A stretch of 64,000 nt of DNA from Saprospiraceae bacterium (GCA_016787525.1 JAEUUP010000107.1:18988-82987); one strand, 5' to 3'. Shown: positions 8,943 through 18,045, counted from the first letter of the stretch. Notes: a model not told the origin generated them from the sequence alone. Translations and numbers: made by a program.

Positions 8943-10195
8943 TTTTCGTTTTGTATGTCAACGGCTAAAATATAAGGCGTGCGGACACCTGCTCGAATTT
9001 CGCCACTGGGTATGATAATGCGTTTGCCCCATCTAAAAGCCGTAGTTGTGACGGGCGAATGGAGAGGGATAGTGCCGATTTTTGACCATTTATTCGTTTG
9101 TGTATTGTACAATAAAACGTCTTTGCTAAAACCTGGATGTGAAGCCAATATTTGATTTTTCTTTAAAACCAACTCTTGTTTTTTACTGTCTTCTTTTTCA
9201 ATAGCGATAGCAGCTAAAAGTGTTTCGACTTGATGAAACGTTTCGCCTTTATCGCCCCCAAAGAGTACAATATATTGATTGTCAATAGCAATGCCTGTTC
9301 CTGCGGTCAAAGCGGTGATAGTTTGTTGTCCATCGCTGATATTACTGAGGGGTATCCAAATGTTTTGTTTTGTATCAAATTTAAAAACCGAATTGTACAA
9401 ATCGCTGATGCCCGAAGCGGTTTTTGCTCTACCTCCTATGACGTAAATTCCATCAGATTGCGCCACTGTGACGGCATGAGATATTGGTTTGGGCAAATTG
9501 GGTAAAATTTTCCACGCTGCCGTTCCATCATTTATATCAAGGCTTAAAAAAGAATTTGTGGTTTTATTGTCGCTTTCACCGCCAGACACGTACAAAATAC
9601 TCCCCCTCAGTATAGCCGCACAATTTGTCAATGGTAGAGGTAAGGATGGTAAAAACTCTATTTCAATAGCTTGATTCTCAGCGTTCCAACGCATTAAAAA
9701 AACCTTATCCGATACACCATTTTCATTTTCACCACCCATGCAAACTATGCCTTTGGGTGTTGAAACTGACGCACCATAAGCGATATTTCCTGAAAGTTTA
9801 AAAGAAGTTTCTAACCTCTTCACACGACCATTTCTATTTTTTTTAAAAATATAAATATCGTTGTGATACTGCTTTTTGCCTCCTTCCCAAGGCATACCGT
9901 TTGGGAAATTTGCGCCACCTGCCACCATCATCGCCCCATTATGCACGCCTCCGAAAGCACCTGCTACACCGATATTGGGTAGCGAATCTAAAAGTTGCCA
10001 ATTCATCTTAGGCTGTGTACTTTTTTGAGCAGTTATAGTGTTTGATTTTGAAAAAAAGAGCATCAAAAGCATCAATACACTGAGGGGGGGGCAGATTGCG
10101 GATTTTGGGTTTCGGATTTCGGTCAGATGTCGCCGAAATCCGAAATCTCCTATCCGAAATCGCTTTACGCCAATTGGTAGTTTGATTTTATCCAT
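8939..10195 (-). CDS. nanM: Kelch-repeat N-acetylneuraminate mutarotase
   Basis: A six-bladed Kelch propeller, 418 residues. Kelch blades are visible as GAFGGVHNGAMMVAGGANFP, GIVCMGGENENG, SILYVSGGESDN, DGIYVIGGRAK, YIVLFGGDKGE and RIIIPSGEIRAG. NanM converts alpha- to beta-Neu5Ac in the periplasm. The N-terminus is odd. The hydrophobic signal segment (VLMLLMLFFSKSNTITAQ) begins only at residue 40 and is preceded by about 27 residues encoded by an inverted repeat (10110-10145). The ATG at 10195 lies inside the 3' end of nanA; the only closer in-frame ATG (10072) would give a signal peptide with no basic n-region. The repeat therefore seems to have entered the n-region in frame. 10-mers at 9343 and 9603. 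Confidence 0.88.
   Translation of the reverse strand: MDKIKLPIGVKRFRIGDFGFRRHLTEIRNPKSAICPPLSVLMLLMLFFSKSNTITAQKSTQPKMNWQLLDSLPNIGVAGAFGGVHNGAMMVAGGANFPNGMPWEGGKKQYHNDIYIFKKNRNGRVKRLETSFKLSGNIAYGASVSTPKGIVCMGGENENGVSDKVFLMRWNAENQAIEIEFLPSLPLPLTNCAAILRGSILYVSGGESDNKTTNSFLSLDINDGTAAWKILPNLPKPISHAVTVAQSDGIYVIGGRAKTASGISDLYNSVFKFDTKQNIWIPLSNISDGQQTITALTAGTGIAIDNQYIVLFGGDKGETFHQVETLLAAIAIEKEDSKKQELVLKKNQILASHPGFSKDVLLYNTQTNKWSKIGTIPLHSPVTTTAFRWGKRIIIPSGEIRAGVRTPYILAVDIQNEK
10078..10165. repeat. Inverted-repeat element inside the nanM signal peptide
   Basis: A 13-bp perfect inverted repeat (10110-10122 with 10133-10145, arms TTTCGGATTTCGG/CCGAAATCCGAAA) with a 10-nt loop. It is flanked by further CGGATTT/CCGAAAT words and, on the left, by a variant 10-mer with eight Gs (CACTGAGGGG at 10079-10088). 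It is translated in frame as FGFRRHLTEIRNPKS. Short palindromic repeats of this general type are scattered in Bacteroidota genomes; here one is in a coding region. Confidence 0.7.
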
Positions 10196-11094
10196 TCATA
10201 AAATCCGATTTGTTCTAATTCATTTAAAAAATCTTGGTACACAGCATCTGACATTCGAGTTATGGGAAGACGGAAATGGCCGCAATCAATACCCATGGCT
10301 TTCATAAAGGCTTTACCAACTCGGATGCCACCGTATTTACCCAATAAACGGACGATTTCGATGGATTTATGCTGATATTCTAAGGCTTTTGCTAAATGAC
10401 CGTTCTGAAACGCGCTGATAACTTGGTGATAAACAGGAGCTGCATAATTATAGGTGCTGCCAACTGCCCCACGCACACCCATAGCCATTGCCGCCAATAA
10501 TTCTTCATCACGCCCCCAAAGTATATCGTATTTGCCGTCAGCAAAATCGAGGCATTGGGCGCAATCCATCAAATTAGCATCACTGTATTTGATGCCAACG
10601 AAATTAGGTATCTGCTCATGGACGATTTTTAAAAACGGCAACATGTGCAGATGCACGTTTGATAAAACAGGAATATGGTAATAGTAGAAAGGCATATTGG
10701 GTGCTGCTGCGGCCACTTCTGCGCAACAATCGGCTAATATATTAACGCTGTTGGGTTTAAAATAATAGGGCGGTAGATACGCTATGGCATCGTAACCGCA
10801 AGAAGCAGCTTCTTGCGCCAATATTTTACAGGCTTCTACTGAGGGGCTGCCCGCCATAAATATTGTAACGAGCCGACCCTTTGCCGCCTTTATCCATGCG
10901 TGCATCAGGGTAATTTGTTCTTCATGTGTGAGCGATACACCCTCACCCGTAGAGCCACCAACAAACACGCCTTTTACCTTGTTTTCATGTAAAAAGTCAG
11001 CGTATTGAGGTATAATATCTACGTTAAGGCTGTTATCTACATTCATGGGTGTAAATGGTGCAGCAATAAGCCCCTCAATTTTTTTGAAATTCAT
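10165..11094 (-). CDS. nanA: N-acetylneuraminate lyase (DapA/NAL family)
   Basis: A 309-residue class I aldolase that cleaves Neu5Ac to ManNAc and pyruvate. Visible key parts are GGSTGEG (about 46-52) for carboxylate binding, the tyrosine of YYYHIP (Tyr139) and the Schiff-base lysine in FVGIKYSD (Lys169). YHIP plus GIKYSD is the pattern of neuraminate lyases rather than dihydrodipicolinate synthase, and the surrounding genes agree. It follows SusD by 81 nt containing an inverted repeat, and its 3' end overlaps the annotated start of nanM by 31 nt. One 10-mer at 10837 is read SPSVEA. Confidence 0.93.
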   Translation of the reverse strand: MNFKKIEGLIAAPFTPMNVDNSLNVDIIPQYADFLHENKVKGVFVGGSTGEGVSLTHEEQITLMHAWIKAAKGRLVTIFMAGSPSVEACKILAQEAASCGYDAIAYLPPYYFKPNSVNILADCCAEVAAAAPNMPFYYYHIPVLSNVHLHMLPFLKIVHEQIPNFVGIKYSDANLMDCAQCLDFADGKYDILWGRDEELLAAMAMGVRGAVGSTYNYAAPVYHQVISAFQNGHLAKALEYQHKSIEIVRLLGKYGGIRVGKAFMKAMGIDCGHFRLPITRMSDAVYQDFLNELEQIGFYEWIKSNYQLA

Positions 11095-11111
11095 AATAAA
11101 TTGGATTATGA

Positions 11112-11171
11112 ATTATGAGTGATGAAATTACGGGTCATCAATTTGATAACTCATAATTCATCACTCATAAT
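11112..11171. repeat. Inverted repeat between susD-like gene and nanA
   Basis: A perfect 15-bp inverted repeat: ATTATGAGTGATGAA at 11112-11126 pairs with TTCATCACTCATAAT at 11157-11171, with a 30-nt AT-rich spacer holding a second small GATAACTC-type pairing. In the transcript it lies between SusD and nanA, so it could stop some transcripts after SusCD or protect their 3' ends, giving more receptor than enzyme. Confidence 0.6.
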
Positions 11172-11175
11172 CAGA

Positions 11176-12693
11176 TTAATAACCAGGTGTTTGAGTCAAT
11201 TTTGGGTCAGAGTTGAGCATACCGACTGTTATGGGTAGTAAAAACTTAAACTCTTGACCGGGTGCTAAAAAAGCAGGTTTGATATTGGCAAAAACATAAC
11301 TGTTGCCTGCTCTGCGCAAAGCCCACCAACGTTTGCCTTCGCCGATAAATTCACGCAGATATTCATCCAAAATAGCGTTCATATTTTCCGTTACTGTTCC
11401 TTTTGTAAAAACAGCAGGTGTTGCGTAAGCCCTTTGACGAATCAAATTGATTTCGGCTGCAGGGTCTTCACCCAATTTAGTTTTGGCTTCTGCCAATAGC
11501 AAAAGTACGTCAGCAAAGCGATAAATTGGAAAATCATTGTCATAAAGCTGCGCTCCTGCATCCACACGCCCGATAAACTTTGTCAGCATCACACCTGCTG
11601 TGTCGTAAGGTGCTGTATTGCGATTCATCACGCGGAATGTGCCAGCAATTCTTTTATCATTGTTTTCTGTCAACCGCTTTATCATAGCTTTGGACATACC
11701 AATGCGACTTGCGCCAGACACAAAAGGATAGGTTGTCGCAACTGAAACAGGTGTTGCTGGAGGTGGATTAAAAATTAACGTTCCTGCTTGGGTTGTATTG
11801 ACAAGAAAATTACCATAAACACCTTGTGTTGCTTGGTCTTTTTCGTAGCTAATAGCAAAAATGATTTCCTTATTATTTGTCTCTTTAGTTGGGTCAAAAG
11901 TGTCGGCATAAGTGGTATTGAGACCCAAAGTCGAAAGAGCTTTGACTTCCTCCAAAGCCGCTTTAGCTTTTGTCAAATCGGCATTACCGCCACCCATAAG
12001 CATTCCTGACCAGAGTAAAATATCGCCTTGTAAGGTCAAAGTAGCAGCACGATTCCAATAGACCCGTTTAGCTGTAAAAGTGTTATTTCCTGCAAAAAAC
12101 TCCAAAGATTTGTCAATATCGCTCTTAATTTGCGCTAAAACCGCTTCGGGCGTGGCACGTTCTTTATACAAATCGGATAGTTTGCCAATAGTTGAAACGG
12201 GTTCAGTTGTCAAAGGTACGCCGCCCCACGTTTTGAGCATGGTGTAATATACATACGCCCGCAAACCATACATTTCGGCTAAAGCACTTTTGCGTTGTGC
12301 TTCCGTGATTGGTGCTTTTGGGAAAAGGCTGATGACAGTGTTGATTCTGTCCAGCAAACTATAAAAACCTGCCCAGTTGCCCGCAGGCGCATTGGAAGCC
12401 AATAGATTATGCGTATAATATTGCTTAGGTGCAGCATCTTCGGACTCTGTGAACAGACCATCCGCCCAGATTTCAGAGCGCATTTCGCCGAAAGTGAAAA
12501 GGGTGCTGTGAAAACCTCTGAATGTAGTGTAAACCCCGTTATATAAGGTTAAAGCAGCATTCGGGTCGGTTAGAACCAAAGTTTGATTGAGTGAAGTTTG
12601 TGGTACAACTTCCTCCAATTGGCTTTTGCACGCTGAAAGGCTGACAAAAAGACAAGCGGCAAAAGCTATTTTATATATTTTAATGAATTTCAT
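11176..12693 (-). CDS. SusD/RagB-family surface glycan-binding lipoprotein
   Basis: A 505-residue protein with a lipoprotein signal (MKFIKIYKIAFAACLFVSLSAC, Cys22). TPR-like SusD features are RKSALAEMYGLRAYVYYTMLKTWGGVPL, the mid-region WNRAATLTLQGDILLWSGM and the C-terminal LLLAEAKTKLGEDPAAEINLIRQRAY...FIGEGKRWWALRR, all family hallmarks. It caps the adjacent SusC pore and binds the glycan outside the cell. In this cluster the ligand is probably sialic acid or a sialylated oligosaccharide. It is separated from susC by 164 nt holding a long hairpin. No 10-mer occurs inside, although two lie in the spacer. Confidence 0.94.
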   Translation of the reverse strand: MKFIKIYKIAFAACLFVSLSACKSQLEEVVPQTSLNQTLVLTDPNAALTLYNGVYTTFRGFHSTLFTFGEMRSEIWADGLFTESEDAAPKQYYTHNLLASNAPAGNWAGFYSLLDRINTVISLFPKAPITEAQRKSALAEMYGLRAYVYYTMLKTWGGVPLTTEPVSTIGKLSDLYKERATPEAVLAQIKSDIDKSLEFFAGNNTFTAKRVYWNRAATLTLQGDILLWSGMLMGGGNADLTKAKAALEEVKALSTLGLNTTYADTFDPTKETNNKEIIFAISYEKDQATQGVYGNFLVNTTQAGTLIFNPPPATPVSVATTYPFVSGASRIGMSKAMIKRLTENNDKRIAGTFRVMNRNTAPYDTAGVMLTKFIGRVDAGAQLYDNDFPIYRFADVLLLLAEAKTKLGEDPAAEINLIRQRAYATPAVFTKGTVTENMNAILDEYLREFIGEGKRWWALRRAGNSYVFANIKPAFLAPGQEFKFLLPITVGMLNSDPKLTQTPGY

Positions 12694-12734
12694 TAGTCAA
12701 ATCGTTTAATTTTTGAAAAAATACTGAGGGGGTG

Positions 12735-12790
12735 TTTACGATTTACGATTTACGATTTACGATTTACGATTTACGATTTACGATTTACGA
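12735..12790. repeat. Tandem heptamer (TTTACGA)8
   Basis: Eight exact head-to-tail copies of TTTACGA between the susC- and susD-like genes. 10-mers flank the array at 12722-12731 and 12805-12814. The copy number is the sort that changes by slippage, and the right-hand copies form one arm of the hairpin described next. Confidence 0.95.
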
Positions 12791-12851
12791 TTTTGGAAGT
12801 CAAATACTGAGGGGGTACACATTCGTGAATCCAAAATCGTAAATCGTAAAT
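12776..12851. promoter_or_regulatory. Long hairpin with a 10-mer in the loop, susC-susD spacer
   Basis: A perfect 22-bp inverted repeat: 12776-12797 pairs with 12830-12851. The 32-nt loop carries TACTGAGGGGG. The left arm is the end of the heptamer array and the right arm starts just past the susC stop codon (12858), so in the minus-strand message the hairpin follows SusC directly. It has no U-tract, so it would more likely attenuate or stabilise than terminate. Extra heptamers allow alternative pairings in register. Confidence 0.75.
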
Positions 12852-12857
12852 ATTTTG

Positions 12858-15800
12858 CTATAATGTCAAATTCAAACCAATGATTACAGTTCTGGGTAAT
12901 GGGAAACGACCTACGTCGTTGCCACCAACATCGGGGAAATTGCCACTGTATTTGGTGAAATATGCTAAATTTGACCCTGCTACATAGATTCTGAACCCTT
13001 GGATTTTGTTTTTCAAATATTTTTTAAAAAACTCACTGGGCAATTCATAACTCAATGTCAATTCGCGCAAACCGATGTAGTTGCCATTTTCATAGAAATT
13101 GGCAGGAGCTGGCGCTGCTTGTGTTGTGCCACCACCTGCATCCATGAAGTAATTTCTGCCATAATTTGCCCAATAATAGCGTGGCAAAGTGCCGCTTGGA
13201 TTGTCTGGATGCCAAGTGTTTTTTACGTCAACAGGGCCATTTTGAGAACCTTGCACTTGCGACATACCCCGCAAAAATGATTGATTGAGAATTTTGAAGC
13301 CCAAAGCATAGTCAAACTGACCGAATAAACTCAAACCTTTCCAACTGATTGAGCCATTGAATCCGCCCATGAATTGAGGTGTCGTGCGTCCGACAAAAGT
13401 GAAATCTCTGAAATCCAAAGTATCATTTTTGTCTATGTCGCGCCAACGAGCATCGCCCAATTGTTTTGCTCTTTTGTTAGGTGAAGGCAAAAATGAATTG
13501 AAAAAATTGGCACGAGCATCCAAATCTCCTTGTGAAGTGTAAATACCGTCATAGATAGGCACCCAAATTTCGTCTAAACCTACGCGCAAACCTTCCTGCA
13601 AGCCTGAAACTTGTATGATTTGATTGGAAGCAGGGTCAAAGACTCGGATTGTGCTTTGTCGGTTACGTTCCAAACCATTATCAGGCAATTTGACTACATA
13701 GTTTTTGACATGGAAGAAATTTGCCCCGAGTTGCACGCTCAAACCATTGGGCGTTTTGGGTCTGAGAACATCTGCCCGAAGTTCTAATTCAATCCCCTTG
13801 TTTTGCAGTTGACCTAAATTGGTTGTGAAAGAGGTAAAACCTGTCCATGCAGGAATCCCCAAAGAAGCGATTTTGTCATAAACATTGCGGATAAAATAGT
13901 CGCCAATGATGGTGATGCGGTTGTCGAATAAGCCCAAATCCAAGCCGAAATTCAGGGCTTGTGCGCGTTCCCATCTCAAATCGGTGTTGAAAATACCACT
14001 TGCGGCTGTCCCTGGATTGCCATTGTAAATGCCCGTGTTGCCATAAACGGCGGCTGTTGCAAAATCACCTAAAGGCTCGATACTGCCATTTTCGCCCCAA
14101 CTGATTCGCGGTTTCAAGGTGCTGATATATTTATTAATGCCAGAGTTGGCAAAGAATTTTTCACCTTGAACATTCCAACCAACTGAAACACCGGGGAATA
14201 AACCATAGCGATTGGTTGCCAATTTGGATGTGCCATCGTAGCGCAAATTGACAGTTGCTAAGAAACGAGAATCGAAATTGTAGTTGATACGCCCGATGCC
14301 TGATGCCAAACGTTGCCAAGAGTTGAAGGCAGAAGACGGAATGCCTACGGCTGTGGTTGCGGCACTGAGGTAAGGGATAAAGTCCGTAGCTGCACCGCTT
14401 GCAGCCGCGCTGGTTGCAAAGTTTCTGAATTCAAAAAACTCGCCGCCACCTAAGACCGAAATCGAATGTACGCCAATGTATTTTGAATACTGCAAGAAAG
14501 CATTATATGAATATTGCGTTGTTCTATTACTCGAAACAGACGAGCTACGCGTATTGACAAAAGCACCGCCTGTGCCATTTTGATAGGCTTTTGTAAAACT
14601 TTCACTCGAATTGTAGCGCATAAAACCTGAACCCGAAGCCAGAAGTTTTAATGAAGGCAAAATAGAATACTCTAAATTGATGCCTCCCGCAAACCGCTGC
14701 TCTGTGGTTTTATTGATAAATTTATCTTGAAAATAAGCGGGATTGCCTAATGTGCCACCGTCCACACCGGGTAGAATTTCGCCTGTAACATCTTTTGTAT
14801 AGCGTACAGTTGGCGCAACGCCGACCAAACGCTGAATTAAGCCACCACCCAAGCCACCATTATTGTCAGCTGTCAAATATGAAGGTGATGAATTGTCGCT
14901 ATAAACACTGGTATTGAGGCTGATTTTGAGGTCTTTATTGACATTCAAACCGCCATTGAAATTCAAACTATAACGGCTGAGTTTTGACCCAAGCACCATA
15001 CCAACGTCTTTCAATGCGCCCAAACCCAAGGCAAAATTGCCCATATCGTTCGCACCTGAGAAGTTGATGTAGTGGTCATCCAATTTACTTTGTTGTAGAA
15101 TCATATCCTCCAATTCGCGCTGACCTGTCGAACGGAACAAAATACTGTCCGATACTGAGGGGTTGAATGGGTTTTTATCAACCAACAATTTCCAGTTCGG
15201 GTCATTGATTAATTGCCTATTTGTGTTGGATACCAATTGTGTTGAGTAGCGACCATCGGCGGCTGTCCAACCTGAGTTGGTCGCCCATCCCCATGCACCT
15301 GTCAATTGGTTGCGTGTACTTGTGGTGTCGCCATCGTTGCCCAACTTGCCCAGTGCAAAACGGCTGCCAATGCCCATCCTGTTCCAGCGAATGTAATCTT
15401 CGGCACTCAAATATTCCACAGGATTGCGCCGCACGTAATTAGTAGCATTTCGATATGAATAAGACACTTGTGTTTTGCCTTTTTTACCTTTTTTGGTCGA
15501 AACCAAAATCACACCGTTGGAAGCTCTTGCGCCATAGATTGCCGTCGAAGCAGCATCTTTCAAGAGGTCAATACTTTCCACATCAGCCATATTGATACCA
15601 TATAAAGACGTGACGATGATACCATCCAAAACAATCAACGGTGAACCGCTACCACTAAAATCCGTTCCACCTCGAAAACTGATAGTTGGTGTAGAGCCAG
15701 GTTGGCCCGTCGTTTGTTGTACCCGAAGCCCCGAGACTGTACCTTGTAGCACAGAGCCAACATTGGTACGTGGTACTGATTTCAAGGCTTTTTCGTCAGT

Positions 15801-16175
15801 GCTTGACACCGCACCTGTCAATGTCCGACGTGATTGCTCGCCATAACCAATGACAACTACTTCGTCTAATTCACCCGAAGGTTTCATCTTAATACTGAGG
15901 GGTATCGTTTCATCTATTTTGATTTCTAATGAGGCATATCCGACAAAGCTGCACACTAAAATCGTAGCACCTTGAGGCACTTTTAAGCTAAAACTACCAT
16001 CAGCAGCCGAAATTGTGCCATTCGATGTGCCTTTCACAACGACAGCGACAAACTCCATAGGCTTACCCGTTTCATCGGTAATCGTACCGCTGATGTTTTT
16101 ATCTTGTGCATAAGCTTGTTGCGAAAGTAGCGTCAGAACCAGCAAAAACAGGCGATAAAGTATTTTCTTCATCAT
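12858..16175 (-). CDS. SusC/RagA-family TonB-dependent receptor
   Basis: A 1105-residue outer-membrane importer. A signal peptide (MMKKILYRLFLLVLTLLSQQAYAQ) is followed by a carboxypeptidase-regulatory-like domain (ISGTITDETGKPMEFVAVVVKGTSNGTISAADGSFSLKVPQGA), the plug (DEVVVIGYGEQSRRTLTGAVSS, SNGVILVSTKKGKKGKTQVSYSY) and a 22-strand barrel ending in PLPRTVIIGLNLTL. It forms the import pore with SusD and heads the sialic-acid cluster, reading toward nanA. Two 10-mers (15153, 15893); the second is in the CarboxypepD-like domain (IPLSIKM), in a beta-strand where such wording is natural. Confidence 0.95.
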   Translation of the reverse strand: MMKKILYRLFLLVLTLLSQQAYAQDKNISGTITDETGKPMEFVAVVVKGTSNGTISAADGSFSLKVPQGATILVCSFVGYASLEIKIDETIPLSIKMKPSGELDEVVVIGYGEQSRRTLTGAVSSTDEKALKSVPRTNVGSVLQGTVSGLRVQQTTGQPGSTPTISFRGGTDFSGSGSPLIVLDGIIVTSLYGINMADVESIDLLKDAASTAIYGARASNGVILVSTKKGKKGKTQVSYSYRNATNYVRRNPVEYLSAEDYIRWNRMGIGSRFALGKLGNDGDTTSTRNQLTGAWGWATNSGWTAADGRYSTQLVSNTNRQLINDPNWKLLVDKNPFNPSVSDSILFRSTGQRELEDMILQQSKLDDHYINFSGANDMGNFALGLGALKDVGMVLGSKLSRYSLNFNGGLNVNKDLKISLNTSVYSDNSSPSYLTADNNGGLGGGLIQRLVGVAPTVRYTKDVTGEILPGVDGGTLGNPAYFQDKFINKTTEQRFAGGINLEYSILPSLKLLASGSGFMRYNSSESFTKAYQNGTGGAFVNTRSSSVSSNRTTQYSYNAFLQYSKYIGVHSISVLGGGEFFEFRNFATSAAASGAATDFIPYLSAATTAVGIPSSAFNSWQRLASGIGRINYNFDSRFLATVNLRYDGTSKLATNRYGLFPGVSVGWNVQGEKFFANSGINKYISTLKPRISWGENGSIEPLGDFATAAVYGNTGIYNGNPGTAASGIFNTDLRWERAQALNFGLDLGLFDNRITIIGDYFIRNVYDKIASLGIPAWTGFTSFTTNLGQLQNKGIELELRADVLRPKTPNGLSVQLGANFFHVKNYVVKLPDNGLERNRQSTIRVFDPASNQIIQVSGLQEGLRVGLDEIWVPIYDGIYTSQGDLDARANFFNSFLPSPNKRAKQLGDARWRDIDKNDTLDFRDFTFVGRTTPQFMGGFNGSISWKGLSLFGQFDYALGFKILNQSFLRGMSQVQGSQNGPVDVKNTWHPDNPSGTLPRYYWANYGRNYFMDAGGGTTQAAPAPANFYENGNYIGLRELTLSYELPSEFFKKYLKNKIQGFRIYVAGSNLAYFTKYSGNFPDVGGNDVGRFPLPRTVIIGLNLTL

Positions 16176-16604
16176 ATTGAGTGAGTTAGAATTTGAGAAA
16201 TGAAATTTATTATGTCATACATAATGCAAATGTAAATAGATTTTTTGAATTGAGAATTTTTTTTAGAAAAAAAATAATGCACCGTTAAAACTTAGGTAGT
16301 TCGACGTAAGCAACCAATAATTGCTTTTACTATAAGTCATTTAGTACCTAAAATAACTTAAAATAGCCGCCTTTGGCGGCAAAGAATTACCGAAGTATTG
16401 ATAAGTATTTGAATAAAAATAATTTAGAAGCAACGGCTAATGACGTTTAACGACCAATGTTGAAAATACTGAGGGGGTATATTTCTCACAAGTACCTTTT
16501 TTGTACCTTGCGGCTCATACAGTAAGTTGTTAAAGTCATTGAGAAAAAATGAGTCGTTGGACTCGCACGAACAGTAGTCTTTTATAAAAGATAAAAAAAT
16601 AAAA
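16176..16604. other. Divergent intergenic region between SusC and GH125 genes
   Basis: A 429-bp AT-rich region between two divergently transcribed genes. It holds the candidate SusC promoter near its left end and one 10-mer (16467-16476). No plausible gene is seen; the short minus-strand frame over 16424-16747 is mostly the antisense of GH125. Confidence 0.6.
16227..16234 (-). promoter_or_regulatory. Candidate -7 promoter element for the SusC operon
   Basis: On the minus strand the sequence reads TACATTTG, matching the Bacteroidetes -7 consensus TAnnTTTG. It lies about 50 nt upstream of the SusC start, a sensible leader length. I see no convincing -33 TTTG at the usual spacing, so support is partial. 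Confidence 0.35.
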
Positions 16605-18029
16605 ATGGCACACATCACTCGAAGATCATTTATCCAAAACGCAAGCCTTGCGGGTATGGGTTTATTCATCAATACAAAAGCATTTTCGCAAGATTTTCCA
16701 ACCGTTCGCGTACCCTTAGAAAAGCGGAATTTCAGTAGTGCCGCCATTGAAACAACGATTCAGCGTATGAAAACACGCATAAAAGACCCTGAATTGGCAT
16801 GGCTGTTTGAAAATTGTTTTCCTAATACCTTGGATACGACGGTCATTTTTAAAATGAAAAATGGGCGACCCGATACGTTTGTCATCACAGGTGACATCCA
16901 CGCGATGTGGTTGCGCGACAGCACGGCACAAGTCACACCTTATTTGTCTTTGATGAAAGACGACGAACGGTTGAAACAGCTCATCGCAGGTGTCATCAAT
17001 CGCCAAACTGAGTGCATTTTGATTGACCCTTACGCCAATGCTTTTAACGATGGTGCAGGAAAATCGGAATGGATGAGTGACCATACAGATATGAAACCCG
17101 AATTGCACGAGCGCAAATGGGAACTGGATTCACTGTGCTACACCGTTCGTTTAGCGTATAACTATTGGAAAATTACACAAGATACCAGCGTTTTTGACGC
17201 TCAATGGCTCAAAGCCGCTCAAACAATCATTGCAACGTGCCGCGAGCAACAGCGTTTTAAAGGCGTTGGAAAATATAGATTTGGACGCACAACATCGTGG
17301 TCAACGGATACTGTCCCTGGCAATGGATACGGCAATGTGACGAAGCCTAATGGATTGATTCACAGTATTTTTCGCCCATCAGATGATGCAACATTGTACC
17401 CGTTTTTGATTCCTTCTAATCTGTTTGCCGTGGTGTCTTTCCGACAAATGGGAGAAATTTCGGAACTGGTTTATAAAGATTTAGCTTTCGCAAAAGAGTG
17501 CCGTGATTTTGCAAATGAGGTAGAAGAAGCGATAAAAAAGCACGCCATTATCAAGCATCCAGAGTTTGGAAAAATATATGCGATGGAAGTAGATGGCTTC
17601 GGAAACTGCCTGTTGCAAGACGATGCGAATGTGCCGAATTTGATGGCTTTGCCCTATCTCGGTGCGGTCAAAGCGGACGATAAAATTTATAAAAACACGC
17701 GAAAATTTGTTTTAAGCGACTCCAACCCTTATTTTTTCAGAGGAAAAGCAGCCGAGGGGGTAGGTAGCCCGCATACTTTGGTGAATCAAATTTGGCATTT
17801 AAGTCTCATTATGCGGGCGATGACTTCAAGCGATGATAAAGAGATTGTGCAACAATTGCGTTTTTTGAAAAACACGCATGCCAACACGGGTTTTATGCAT
17901 GAATCATTTGACAAAGACGATGCTGCTAAATTTACCCGTAAATGGTTTGCATGGGCGAACACACTTTTCGGAGAAATGATATTGAAAGTGGAGAAAGAAC
18001 GACCACATCTGCTGAATAGCTTATTGTAG
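16605..18029 (+). CDS. Exo-alpha-1,6-mannosidase, GH125 (DUF1237)
   Basis: A 474-residue exported enzyme with a Tat-like leader (MAHITRRSFIQNASLAGMGLF). GH125 removes alpha-1,6-linked mannose from N-glycan cores and mannan. Diagnostic stretches are FVITGDIHAMWLRDSTAQVTPYL, WELDSLCYTVRLAYNYWK and DDANVPNLMALPYLG, the last containing the acidic catalytic region of the (alpha/alpha)6 barrel. It fits the PNGase F, GH18, GH20 and GH29 genes downstream as a protein-N-glycan degradation set. No exact 10-mer; a degenerate GCCGAGGGGGTA lies at 17751-17762. Confidence 0.92.
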   Translation: MAHITRRSFIQNASLAGMGLFINTKAFSQDFPTVRVPLEKRNFSSAAIETTIQRMKTRIKDPELAWLFENCFPNTLDTTVIFKMKNGRPDTFVITGDIHAMWLRDSTAQVTPYLSLMKDDERLKQLIAGVINRQTECILIDPYANAFNDGAGKSEWMSDHTDMKPELHERKWELDSLCYTVRLAYNYWKITQDTSVFDAQWLKAAQTIIATCREQQRFKGVGKYRFGRTTSWSTDTVPGNGYGNVTKPNGLIHSIFRPSDDATLYPFLIPSNLFAVVSFRQMGEISELVYKDLAFAKECRDFANEVEEAIKKHAIIKHPEFGKIYAMEVDGFGNCLLQDDANVPNLMALPYLGAVKADDKIYKNTRKFVLSDSNPYFFRGKAAEGVGSPHTLVNQIWHLSLIMRAMTSSDDKEIVQQLRFLKNTHANTGFMHESFDKDDAAKFTRKWFAWANTLFGEMILKVEKERPHLLNSLL

Positions 18030-18045
18030 ATACCCCTCAGTAAAA

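Noticed and set aside
12735..12790. Heptamer array as a CRISPR
   Set aside because: Units are 7 nt with no spacers and there are no cas genes in the window.
17751..17762. GCCGAGGGGGTA in GH125 as another 10-mer
   Set aside because: Only the GAGGGGGTA part matches; the TACT portion is absent, so I did not count it.
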